From Daucus carota subsp. sativus (Eukaryota; Streptophyta; Magnoliopsida; Apiales; Apiaceae): a stretch of 64,000 nt of DNA. Position numbers and translations under genes: made by a program. The stretch's first letter is position 1. Every line of letters begins with the position of its first letter. The notes below the pieces were generated by a model. The model did not search any database. It was not told the DNA's origin and worked only from the letters and a program-made list of their open reading frames with translations. Below are positions 51,567-61,700 of the stretch, piece after piece. The stretch is from contig NC_030383.2 of NCBI RefSeq assembly GCF_001625215.2, positions 54,184,380 to 54,248,379 of the forward strand, in the 5' to 3' direction.

Positions 51567-52556
51567 GCATGGAGAGCTGCAACATATAAAGAGAAACATA
51601 CTGTGCATGAATAGTAGGCTAGCTAGTTGAATAATTGGTGCTTCACAAGTGTAATAATGCATAGGAGGTGACTATACGTATACTGTGCATGAGCAGGAGG
51701 AGTTATAATTGCTCCTTTGATAAAAGGGGTTTCAAGCACTAGAGTACGAAACAGAAGCATTTACATAAACTTATTGCTTATGGTGTTAAAGCAATAAATA
51801 AACGGGATAAATAAACGGAATAAAAACTTCTCCTATTTATTTTTATTTAAATCAAATAAAACAATCAAAAAATTAAAAATAAATAGTTGATAAAATTTTA
51901 AAAATCTAAAAATATTAGCAAAAATAGTAGGACTCGGAATCTTTCATTTTGGATGTAATACCATTCATAAAAAATGTCTGAAACTCAATATATAATATTT
52001 TCAAAATTTCCACTAACGATAGAGTAATATTTTTGATACAAATTTTTCTAATGAGAACAGTCGTATCTTATAATGCAGAGGTTCACATGATCAACAGTAG
52101 GGCATAAATTAAAGGTTCTGCAAAAAGAAAAGCTGCAGGTCACTAGTAATGCATTATTTTCAAGGGGGATCAATGAATTACAACTTTGACTGAAAAAGAT
52201 ACAAGAGGTTCTGCAAAAAGACATGGTTCACATGTGTACAGCAATAAGCATGACATGATAGCTTGACAACACACTCCAACTCTACAGTAATATGCATGCT
52301 TTGTATAAAGTACCTGCAAAAGAAAGCTGAAGATAATTTCAAGATACCCTAGACAAAAATGCAGCAGAGACTTGTCATTTCGAAATTTTAAACATGCAAG
52401 AAGAGCAGTGCAGGGAGTTGCCATAATACAAATTTTGAATTATGTCATAACTGCAACTACTTTTGAATATACATAATATTACAACAATAATTCAATGTGG
52501 AGCTGTCCTATAAATATGTTCTCCCCCATACATTCAACACATACACTTCACTCATT
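51567..52556. repeat. Promoter-like block 2 (between genes X and Y)
   Basis: A second copy of block 1 (49384-50706), about 1 kb. It lies between the starts of X (minus) and Y (plus), the position of a shared bidirectional promoter. It contains the atcttataatgcagaggttcacatgatcaac motif region (52069 on), which also occurs inverted upstream of gene Z. Confidence 0.8.
52509..52516 (+). promoter_or_regulatory. TATA box of gene Y
   Basis: TATAAATA about 100 bp upstream of the ATG at 52610, in a context shared with the orphan copy at 50664. Confidence 0.6.
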
Positions 52557-52609
52557 TTATTGTTTGTCATTGCAACACTTCTTCTTTTAATCACTTCAAT
52601 CACCCCAAA

Positions 52610-53254
52610 ATGGATAAGGGCAAGGCACCAATGACCCCCGGCTATGAAAAACGCCTAAAAAAACAAGAGAGAAGACAACCGGAGCTATTGTTGGGAGGAA
52701 TGCGCAGCAACCAGAACAACCAACAACCGGTCGTGCAACAAAAGCGTCGCCCACCAATGGGACGGATGGCGACGAATCAGCATCCAGGGGGGGCTCCAAT
52801 GAGCCTTAAAGAGGAGATCTTACAGGAGAAACGTCGCCAGGCCGAAGAGCACGCTCGAGAGCTGGCCCAGATGAAATTCAACAACTCTTGCCGCAAGTTT
52901 ACTACTAGGAGAATCCGAAAGGGCAAAGATTGGGTGCCGACATATCAGGAGGTATTAGACGAGTCCGAACGTTATCCTGAAGTTCAACAACTTTATTTTG
53001 ACAGACTTCGTCGGTTGGGTATCCCATTTTCTGATGCTCGCTACAATCGATACATGGCTGGAATTACGAAAGAATGTGATGCACTGCAGAAGAAACTTGA
53101 TGCACGTGAAGAAGCTGAATTTTGGGAAGTATGGGGAGATGTGCCAAATTTTCTTTATGATTGCAATGAAAAGCATACCTCGGTGGCCGCTGATGCTGAA
53201 GATGATGATGAAGATTATGATTCCGACTATTATGTCGACATAACTCAGGATTGA
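52610..53254 (+). CDS. MULE accessory protein Y (paralogue of X)
   Basis: A 214-aa single-exon ORF. It is longer than X because of a middle segment (ATNQHPGGAPMSLKEEI... EHARELAQM, charged and probably helical) and a short insert before the acidic tail. Shared blocks: PMTPGYEKRL, ELLLGGMRSN, RKFTTRRIRKGKDWVPT, RYPEV, FSDARYNRYMAGI, ECDALQKKLDAREEA and WGDV. The tail is Asp/Glu/Tyr-rich and ends YYVDITQD. No known domain recognised. It could be a DNA-binding or chromatin-acting accessory protein, but this is a guess. Mutator's maize relative also has a second gene of unknown function (mudrB); I see no similarity to it. Confidence 0.7.
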   Translation: MDKGKAPMTPGYEKRLKKQERRQPELLLGGMRSNQNNQQPVVQQKRRPPMGRMATNQHPGGAPMSLKEEILQEKRRQAEEHARELAQMKFNNSCRKFTTRRIRKGKDWVPTYQEVLDESERYPEVQQLYFDRLRRLGIPFSDARYNRYMAGITKECDALQKKLDAREEAEFWEVWGDVPNFLYDCNEKHTSVAADAEDDDEDYDSDYYVDITQD

Positions 53255-53459
53255 GAATATTAAAGACCTCGAACTTATCAAATGTACTTTTATTTGCAAT
53301 TTTTATTTTTGCAAATCGGAATGATATGAGCAATATCTATTTATATTAACCTAAACAAAATTATTCATATTACCGAAAAAACCACATATTTTAGTGCTTA
53401 TTTTTTATTATTGTTAATCCAAGCATTACATAAACTGAGGGATGTGTAATTTAAAGGAA

Positions 53460-53540
53460 ACACAAGCATTACATAAAATTAAAAGAACACAAGCATTACA
53501 TAAAATTAAAAGAACACAAGCATTACATAAAGTGAAAATA
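53460..53540. repeat. Short tandem repeat, ~27-bp unit
   Basis: Three near-identical units of acacaagcattacataaa plus spacer downstream of gene Y. The same aagcattacataaa phrase occurs near 50805-50865. Confidence 0.7.
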
Positions 53541-53574
53541 AAATTACATTTGATTAAAATAATTAAAATATTTG

Positions 53575-53970
53575 AAATGACAAGTCTCTGCAGTTCTTGT
53601 ATCTTTTTGAGTCAAACTTGTAATGCAGTAGAACAGTAGCTGCAATTTAAAGGGGTGAGTAGACAACTCATAATTAAAGTTTGATATGACAAGTCCTTGC
53701 AGTTTGATATGTTATTGAAGGATGCAGTTATTCCCCTTCAAAATAATGCATTTACAAGTGGCTAAAAATCTTTCCAGATCTGATTATAATTTTGGATTTT
53801 ACAAGTCCTTTGGCTTTAAGTCTAATGCAGCCTTACTTTCTGCAGAACCTTTACTTTATGACATACTGTTCATCATGTGAACCTCTGCATTATGAGATAC
53901 TACTGTTGATCATGTGAATATCAGCATTATGGGATACAACTGTTGATCATGTGAATATCAGCATTATTTC
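53575..53970. repeat. Inverted partial copy of block 1, upstream of gene Z
   Basis: 53575-53740 is the reverse complement of part of 50286-50530 (landmark tttgatatgttattgaagga versus tccttcaataacatatcaaa). 53840-53970 contains ctgttgatcatgtgaa-type units in tandem, the complement of a motif in blocks 1 and 2. Relative to transcription, gene Z therefore has related upstream sequence to the transposase gene. Confidence 0.7.
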
Positions 53971-53991
53971 GTTGCAATGTTATGCTGTGCC

Positions 53992-53999
53992 TATAAATA
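53992..53999 (+). promoter_or_regulatory. TATA box of gene Z
   Basis: TATAAATA about 70 bp upstream of the ATG at 54070, with a context (gcctataaatagg) like those of gene Y. Confidence 0.6.
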
Positions 54000-54069
54000 G
54001 GTTCACATACAATATGCACAATGCACACACAACCATAGACCTCACAGAAGATATAGTTCATCATAAATC

Positions 54070-54501
54070 ATGAGTTACACACCAGGTGATCTGTTTGTTG
54101 CCATGGGTAGAAAATGGTGGTGTGATGATGACTTTACCTACTCTTTAAACCCTAATTTACGATACTCCCCTCAGTCGATTACCACCATGTTGAATGAGTG
54201 GGAGTGGCGTGTGCGTAGGCATGAAGTGTGCATGGAACGTTGTGCACTAGCTGGGATTCCGATTCCTAAACGAAGGGCTCGTACTATGCCTCGAGAAACG
54301 CCGCAGCAGCTGGAGGCCGCCCTCTTCAGAGCGAGAGAAGAGGAGAATCGCATGAATCTGCGACTGCATCGTCAGAGTCTATACGATGATGCTCGGATGT
54401 TTCGGGAAGAAGGGGACCGGTTTAAGGAACAACAATACCTTGCATTGGTCACCACTCCGGATTATTATTCTGATAGTGTAATGTCGTCCGAGGACGATTA
54501 A
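54070..54501 (+). CDS. MULE accessory protein Z (unrecognised)
   Basis: A 143-aa single-exon ORF. N-terminal part has Trp-rich MGRKWWCDDD, then WEWRVRRHEVCMERC, a basic stretch PKRRARTMPRET, and a charged, probably helical segment (QQLEAALFRAREEENRMNLRLHR...). The acidic C-terminus is YYSDSVMSSEDD. No known family recognised, and no clear similarity to X or Y beyond the acidic tail. A TATA box lies at 53992; the 3' side has AATAAA at 54579 as a possible polyadenylation signal. Likely a third accessory gene of the element. Confidence 0.65.
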   Translation: MSYTPGDLFVAMGRKWWCDDDFTYSLNPNLRYSPQSITTMLNEWEWRVRRHEVCMERCALAGIPIPKRRARTMPRETPQQLEAALFRAREEENRMNLRLHRQSLYDDARMFREEGDRFKEQQYLALVTTPDYYSDSVMSSEDD

Positions 54502-54888
54502 GTGGTCTGTAGTTTCGTCGTGATTGTTTTCTGCTTTTCAATTTAAGTCGTGTTATCGTTGTTTTAATATCTTCTATGAATAAAAGTGCTGTGTTTGATC
54601 AAATGCATTCGGGACAAGATATTACATGACGTTTTCGGATTAACAAAAATAAAACAATAACAATATTATTTATCTTTTATGAGCTTAAATATGAACTTAA
54701 ATATTAAAATATTATATTTTAATATAAAATAATTTTGTAATATTATATCATTATATAATATAATATTATAAAATATAATAATATAAATTATCACAATTTT
54801 CCCTTTTTTTGAATTTTTTATAAATTAAATAAACGAACTGAAAAGTGAAGAATTTTTGAGCAAAACGAACAAAGAATTTCCCTACTAT

Positions 54889-54984
54889 GTTCGCCCGTGG
54901 GGGGGGCGAACATATAAGGAACATTCTTTGTTGTTCGCCCCTGGGAGGGGCCTCCTGCAAAAATTTTTTCTGTGGTGTTCGCCC
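54889..54984. promoter_or_regulatory. Right subterminal GTTCGCCC octamers
   Basis: Copies at 54889-54896 (+), 54904-54911 (-), 54933-54940 (+) and 54977-54984 (+), mirroring the four at the left end. Candidate transposase-binding sites. Confidence 0.55.
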
Positions 54985-54995
54985 CTGGATGATTA

Positions 54996-55086
54996 TGAAT
55001 TAGGGTGGTTAGTTTTGTGAAGTGAAAAAAAAGGTGGTTAGTTTTGTAAAGATTTTGTTCCGGGTGGTCAGTAATTTGAAGGAGCC
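54996..55086 (-). repeat. MULE right terminal inverted repeat
   Basis: Complement of 42693-42783; the outer 54 bp are identical. Confidence 0.95.
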
Positions 55087-55096
55087 GGTGATTACT

Positions 55097-55484
55097 GGTA
55101 AAAAGGACATTAAGAAGGTTTTCAATTTTAAAATAAAAATTATATTATATTATTATGTATATTCTTAATTAAATAATTTCAATTTACTTGACTTCTATAA
55201 ACTTTTCACTTCTCAAAAAATATTACATCAGTTTATATTTTACAAATGAATTATTAAAAATGTGACAAATTATATGTATAGCCACACCTGGAGACATTTT
55301 ATTATTTTAATAGAAAAAAGTATCTCATGTTCAATTATCATTCAAAGTAGTTCCATCAAACTAAACATGAAATGTTAGTAGCAAATAATAAACATTAAAT
55401 TTGACAAATTTAATCTATATCTTCTTAATGTGTGCAATGCCCGTTTTGCCTTTATACCCACGGGTTACCCATGTTTTACCCAAT
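55097..55484. other. Intergenic between MULE and Helitron
   Basis: AT-rich; nothing recognised. Confidence 0.5.
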
Positions 55485-55676
55485 TCCTATATACTAAAAT
55501 ACCTATGTTACTTATCTTGCGCGACCCATTGACAACCTCTTAACCGGCTAGATAACCAACTGATATAGTGCCAGCTTGCCTTCTTCGCGCCTATTAATTC
55601 CCGATTGATTGTGTTGATTGCTAAATACAGATTTCTTCTCTTCCATTATGGAAACTGCACGTAATCAGGGATGCAT

Positions 55677-55796
55677 TTTAGACTGTGCTTTTAATTTTTC
55701 AAAATTCAAACATAATTTCTTTGCTTGCTGTCAAAGAGTTCTTGTGTGGGTTTGTAGAGTGGTTTTTGACAGTATTCTTGCTGGCTATGGATTCAC
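55677..55796 (+). repeat. Direct repeat, copy 1
   Basis: About 120 bp nearly identical to 56383-56502 (starting ttttagact-tgcttttaattttt, ending ggctatggattcac). Confidence 0.85.
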
Positions 55797-55928
55797 GTTC
55801 GCAGCAGCCGATGATTAATTTGTCAGGCTCAGGTTCGTACAAAAGAGGCATGATTTTGCAATAGGATGGGTTTAATTGTGCTTTGCACCTCCGTGTGTGC
55901 GAGACTCATGTGTTGTCTTTCATGTGTA

Positions 55929-57831
55929 GGTCGGAAGAGGAACAAAGAAAATCAATCAGATGCTTCACTTGCTGGTATTCGCGAAACAATTGCCTCACAT
56001 TCATCATTTGAGCCGTGTTTCTTTAGCTTAGGAACACCACGTGTTTGTGTTTTCAATTCATAACCGACACATTGTGGCAGGTATTCGTCAACAAGGTTCT
56101 GAAAATGCTCTGGATTTGTTCCTACAAAGACGCGCTGAAATCATTAAGAGATCCAGGACCATCGGCACTTCGTCAGAGTTCGACAAAAACAGCAGAGGTA
56201 AGAATAGTATCCGCGCATTGTCATTGTGTGCAATTGTTGATTTGTGATCGATGTCTTACACCGTCATGGTCATTCTGCGCTTTTTATCATTGCAGCCACG
56301 AGTCAGGTCCCTCTATCAACTATTGATCAGAGTGCATCATATCAATGTGAGTTCAAACATAATTTTAGACTATGCTTTTAATTTTAGACTATGCTTTTAA
56401 TTTTTCAAAATTCAAACATAATTTCTTTGCTTGCTGTCAAAGAGTTCTTGTGTGGGTTTGTAGAGTGGTTTTTGACAGTATTCTTGCTGGCTATGGATTC
56501 ACAGATTATGTTTCTTTCTAGAGTCACTTCACTGTGTCCAATGTTGATCTTTCATTTGTCTTGCAGCAATCAGGCGTGCCCGGTTGTCCAATTTTGATCA
56601 AAATCCAAGCCCTGGCTCTGTGTTGGATTCTACCGTCACAAACGTGATGCCTTCTACCAATGCAGCCACAGGTTGGATTCAAGTAATTTTAAATAATTTT
56701 TCAAAATAAAATTACATCACTTTTTCCAAAACAATACTAAATATTTGGTGTTAGTTAACTGAAGAAGCATGACATATTAAGAAATTGAAACATTCTATTC
56801 ACCAGGCTTGGAAATATTTTATTTATTCATTAAAATAGTATTTGAGAAGGAGTACATGTTTAAAATGCCTTTCTATTGGCGTCCTCCGAGTAGACATATT
56901 GAAATCTACACTAAATTGCTAAGAGCTACTAATTCCCAACTCACTTAAGAGTGTTGTTAATAGTCTACTGTAAATGATCTAAGCCAAATGAATATTGTTT
57001 TCTGAGCTGGCAAGGCAGTGGAAGTTTAGACTGAAGGCTTAAAGATGCATCATACACTTCTGGTAAACCAGCAAGTGATTTGAATTATGCACGTTGCTCC
57101 ATCGTCACCTTGATCCGTAAAGTGGGGTCATTTCTATGGGTAAAACCTCTAAAATCTTAACCTCATAACTTGAGTTTCTGAATAAAGGCCATCAAGAAGA
57201 GGAGCAATTTTAAAAAGAATCATCAGAAGACCAACAGGTTCACTTCTGAACCCTCTGCAGAGAGAAGTATTTTAGTAACGTTGTTTTATGTTTAATGTAG
57301 TTCTTTTGCGGGCATAAATATAACTTGAACGAATTTCACACATATATTATATAAATGTAGCTGCCAAACGTAGAGGAAGAGGTCCTGGAATAGAAAAGCT
57401 CTATGCGCAGAAGCTTGCCAGCCATTCTCCAAATGTGTCAAACCATCACACCTTAACTAAAGAAGGTATTATCTATACTACGCCAAGCAATATAATTGAC
57501 ATTCCAAATTCACACACATATTTACCATGCTCTGTGCATAGTCTGTTGTAATGGTCAACTATGAGTAGGACGATGTGCAGCTTCCATTGTTAATATTATC
57601 AGTAATTGATAAAGTGTTTTACTTTTAATATATGTTTTAATTTTCTTGACTGGCAACAATTCCAGATCGAGGTGTATAGATACCTCCATTTACTAATTTA
57701 AAAAGTAATCAGACTCGGATTGATCCACGCATTGTAGAAAGCTCTGTTTCAGCCAAACATAAAGAAAATTACCGTCTCATTATAACAACTGCTCTGGAAC
57801 CTGAGCAAATTTGGCTAAAGCGACCTGGTAA
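55929..57831 (+). pseudogene. Decayed multi-exon gene, possibly Helitron-encoded N-terminus
   Basis: Several exon-like pieces with good splice sites: about 55930-55975 (RKRNKENQSDASLAG), 56081-56199 (LQRRAEIIKRSR), 56295-56346, 56565-56671, 57359-57467 (AAKRRGRGPGIEKLYAQKLA) and 57667-57830. The last has an in-frame stop a few codons in (DRGV, stop). The basic RRGRGPG...KLYAQKLA phrase reminds me of the N-terminal part of plant Helitron Rep/helicase proteins, but I am not certain. No helicase motifs follow. Confidence 0.4.
56383..56502 (+). repeat. Direct repeat, copy 2
   Basis: Matches 55677-55796 almost base for base; lies in an intron-like stretch between exon pieces of the decayed gene. 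Confidence 0.85.
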
Positions 57832-58504
57832 ACTTAATGCATTTTCCATTTTTAATTTCATTTTTATATTTCTTTTGCATGGAATCTGTTTCATTGTTGC
57901 AGTTTATTTTCAGCCTATTAACAGTGAGTTTTGTATGATTATGTATTATGTATTCAAAAAGAAAAGAACGATTCAAGCTAAAAAAATTTAATTCAAAATA
58001 AAATATTTTTTCAGAAACTCAGTTGAATTTTTTGTTTTAGTTTTATTATGTGAAGGAAACTATCGTTAGAAACTTAGATTATATATAGTAGGTTTAATTA
58101 TTGAGCTGTATTTTGTTGATGGGTAAATGATAAAATGGGTGAAATCAACCAATCTTGCTAGCTCATATTCTATGTTTTGTTGGTGCTATACAGCTGGGAT
58201 GAATATTTGTAGGTTTGGTTGTGGGATTTGCTTCGATGACCGCTCTATTTACACTTCTGAAGCTCCGCCTGCTAGAATTAGTGTTGGTTTAGTTAGTGCA
58301 AGTGATTTGTAATTCACGTTTACAATTTTTGTCCTATCTTATAAATTTAACATTCATTAGGGTGTGATTTGCTTAAGTTTTATAGTTTCTAACATTTGTG
58401 GTTACACGAGTTTTCTTAGAACATACATTTGTGATGCATTTGTGATGGTGGAACAGTTTTCTCAGTTTTGTCAGTGCAAGAACAGTTTTTCTCAGTTTTG
58501 TCAG

Positions 58505-58740
58505 TGCTGTGCATTATGGAAGAACCTGTTAAAATAATACCTGAGACTCCTTCTATCCTAATTCAAGTCAGATTTTCATTTGAGAGAATCAATTCTTTTC
58601 TGCTTGAGGATGCACTGATAAGAAATGAAAATGCAAGGAAAACATGGGACTCAAAAATCTGGACTACAATACTGAATGACAATTTCAGTTGGGACCTTGA
58701 TTCAGGTATCCCCACGCTTAAAAATATGATCTTCATGTAT
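58505..58740 (+). pseudogene. ABCC (MRP-type) transporter gene fragment
   Basis: The translation contains EEPVKIIPETPSILIQVRF, SFERINSFLLED and NFSWDLDSGIPTLKN. These match the end of the first transmembrane domain and the start of nucleotide-binding domain 1 in plant ABCC transporters. The Walker A and everything downstream are missing, and nothing upstream matches. It is a captured piece, not a gene; its position inside the Helitron fits gene capture. Confidence 0.8.
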
Positions 58741-58767
58741 GTGCTCAGTTCGTTAATATCAATGTGA

Positions 58768-61700
58768 AAAGACCCAGAGGAACACTCATATGCAGGTATG
58801 TAGGGTATTGCTGACTTGAAATTGCGGATTGGGTTTGGTGGTTATTTCTTATATGGGATCTAGAATATATTGCATTGTTTTCAGAAATCTGATCATTAGC
58901 CAGTCAACAAAGTTATGTCAACAGACTCAACAGACATTATTTCGAATCTGACCTTTCTTAATTCAACTTTCTGGAACATCCACTGTGTACTGTAGGTAAT
59001 ATACATTTTTCTTATTTAATTCTTACCCTTTTGTTATTACTATTTTCTGAATTGAGGTCCTGCATATGTGTAGAGAGTTAAGGATATTTTTTTCTATTTG
59101 AACATCAAGGTTATTATCCACAATCCGTAACCCATGACTAATTTTCTTCCATAGCACTACATGAATATTTATTCCTTTAGTAGTTCTGGTGTAACAGATT
59201 ACATTTACCTAAGACATAGATTCAGTTACATATCAAAAATTTTGCGTGTTCAAGAAAATTGGTTCAACTTTTATCAAATGCTCTTATCCAAGATATTGAT
59301 GTTGTGATTAATATGCTAAAAATACTAGACTGAGGCACTGATTGAAATTTTATGATTTTCTTTAGCTATTATCATATTTACATGGAGGCACTGACTGCTT
59401 TACAATTTTTGAACTTATCTAGGTAATTACATATTACAAGTTTGAAATCATGGATCTACATTTTAGCCTTGCCTCTGCTTTACAAGTTTGGAACCAATGA
59501 CTTGAGGATATCATTCAAAATATATTAATTGTTTGATAATCCTTCTGGATTTGTTGCACTGTCCCTGCAATTACATGGATCAATGATCTTTTATTACATA
59601 AATAATAAGCATTATATCGAGCATTCACAAGTTTTATTTAAAATCAAGCATGATTTCCTATTAGTGATACTAGATTGTCCTATTAGTGATGAGAGAAGAG
59701 CAACTCATGGCCATCAAGGATGGTTGTTATTCCTCTGGTGCTCATTTGTTGGTTTTGTATCCGGTGTCTAATCAAGGTTGTTTTCTGGACCATATGATTT
59801 CCTGTAATAGCCTGGTACTTGGTTATGCCTAGGAGTTGTACCAGCATGGCTGTAGAGTTGCTCCGATTAACATCTATAAGAATATAGTGCAGTCTGTTAA
59901 AGCATTTTGACCGAAGATATCTTGAATTGAGTTTGCTGCAGCAACATCCTGTCTGGATAAAGACACCAAACAATTTTCCTTCCTTTCTCACATGAATTCA
60001 TTCTACATGGTTTTTCAGTCTCAATATTTGCTGTAACAACTTCCCTGTGTCATTCTGGCTTAAAAATTCCTTTGAATGCATATACACCTGAATACCTTCC
60101 CTGGCATTGTCCCTGATTACTGAACACATATAATCTCCTGTATGCTTGAGGCTACTCTTTAGTTGCTGCAAAAAAAGGTTGTGTGTGATTTATATTTTTT
60201 TCATAGAAATTTTGAAGTTTGGTAAAGTTTTAAATGGAGGAAAATTTTGGAATGTAATATTTATAATTATGTATTAATTTATTTATCAATCCATAAAAAA
60301 TATATCAACTAATTATTTTAATATTATAGATATTTCCTTTTAAAGAAATTACTCTCCTTATTTTTAATGACTTTTTATTAAATTATAAACTTGATTTATA
60401 TATTTTTAGGATTATTATATAAGTAGTTTTTTATTCACTTTCAAATTTAAATTTAATATTATATGCAAATATAACTCAAGTCCGGAAAATCAACATAATC
60501 AAGAATTATAAGAATCATGATTGTAATTTTTCAATTAAAATTCACAATTACGATCCAATTACTAAGTGTTTAGAGCGAGGTGTTTATAATGTTTACAGGA
60601 TTCGAGTCAAGAAGGCATGAAGAAATTGCTAAAGCATCGGGAATTAACACTAGCAGCAAGATTTTCGGAGAAGCATGTTAAATTCAAGTTACAGGTTTTT
60701 GCAGTGAATTCAAGTTGCAGGTTTTTGCAGGTGCACTCAAGTTAAAGATTTTTACAGGTAAATTGATTAGCATTTGGATAAAGTATGTTTGTGTATCTTT
60801 GATCCTCTGTTTTAAAAATTGATTAGTTTTTAGTCTGGTATTGAGAGGTCTGTGTGGTGTTGCCATCAGAGCACTGAAGTTCATATGACCTGATATGATT
60901 ATGTACTTTGTTTTCACCTGAAATACTCTGGACATTGCTGTCCACTCTGGAAATACTCTAGATATGATGAGACTTCTGATGCCATTGCTTACAGGTTTAA
61001 GTTCAGGTGGAGTGAACATCAGCCGTGTTACTCGAAAATGATGGTGCACAAACTGAAAATAGGAGCCTTTACAAGTGGCACGCTGGTTTCTATTCTTATG
61101 TTTGTTGGAGCCTGCAAAGTGTAGGAGGCTAGATGTTGTAAGCTTCCCTGTCTCTACTCCTTATGCTAATTCTCTTGACTGGCTTGGATGTGGTGAATGA
61201 TGATCGAACCTAAGGTCATTTCAGCATAAGATAATAACACGTTTACCGCTAGGTTGCTACTGTTTTAGGGTATGTTGTCCGGACACTTCATTTTGTCTCG
61301 AGTACCCGTGTCGGACAACCTGTGTCGGACGGTCGGACACTCAGACACTCGAAGATGGGTATGGACACTCCGACACTTATTTTAGACCAAAAATATGTAA
61401 TATTGTCAAATTATTGCCGAGTCCGACATTCAAACACATATGTATGTTGAACATTTTAGGTCGAGTCCGGATACATAAGTTTTAGGTTCCGACTAAACTC
61501 ATTATATGATAAGTCATGACTCATCATACTCAAAATCATAAATAAACAAACAAACCTACAGCAAGGGTCTGAGTAGAGTAAGATATACGCAACCTTATCT
61601 TTATTCTTTTGAATGAGGAGGCACTCTTATTATTAATAAAGAGTTAAGTCATACCTCTATTGGATCCAAAGAATAAGAACTAACATGTTCTTACAGTATC

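Larger units (their letters stand above)
42693..55086. mobile_element. 12.4-kb Mutator-like element with five intact genes
   Basis: Bounded by a perfect 10-bp target duplication ggtgattact (42683-42692 and 55087-55096). The terminal inverted repeats are identical for 54 bp, similar to about 91 bp, and start GGCTCCTTCAAATTACTGAC. Within it, left to right: a PMD gene (+), a MURA-type transposase gene (-), unknown gene X (-), its paralogue Y (+) and unknown gene Z (+). All ORFs are open. Duplicated ~1-kb promoter-like blocks and subterminal GTTCGCCC octamers are present. Intact ends, intact duplication and intact ORFs indicate a recently inserted, possibly autonomous element. It lacks the ULP1-like protease seen in Kaonashi-type MULEs. 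Confidence 0.95.

Noticed and set aside
53460..53970. Spaced repeats resembling a CRISPR array
   Set aside because: Plant nuclear context, diverged units and no constant spacers; simple tandem repeats of the MULE.
57466..57490. tctatactacgcc as Helitron 5' end
   Set aside because: Partial match only, located at a splice donor of an exon-like piece; 55485 fits slightly better, though neither is proven.
58127..58312. 61-aa Cys-rich ORF
   Set aside because: No signal peptide or family pattern; intron-like surroundings.
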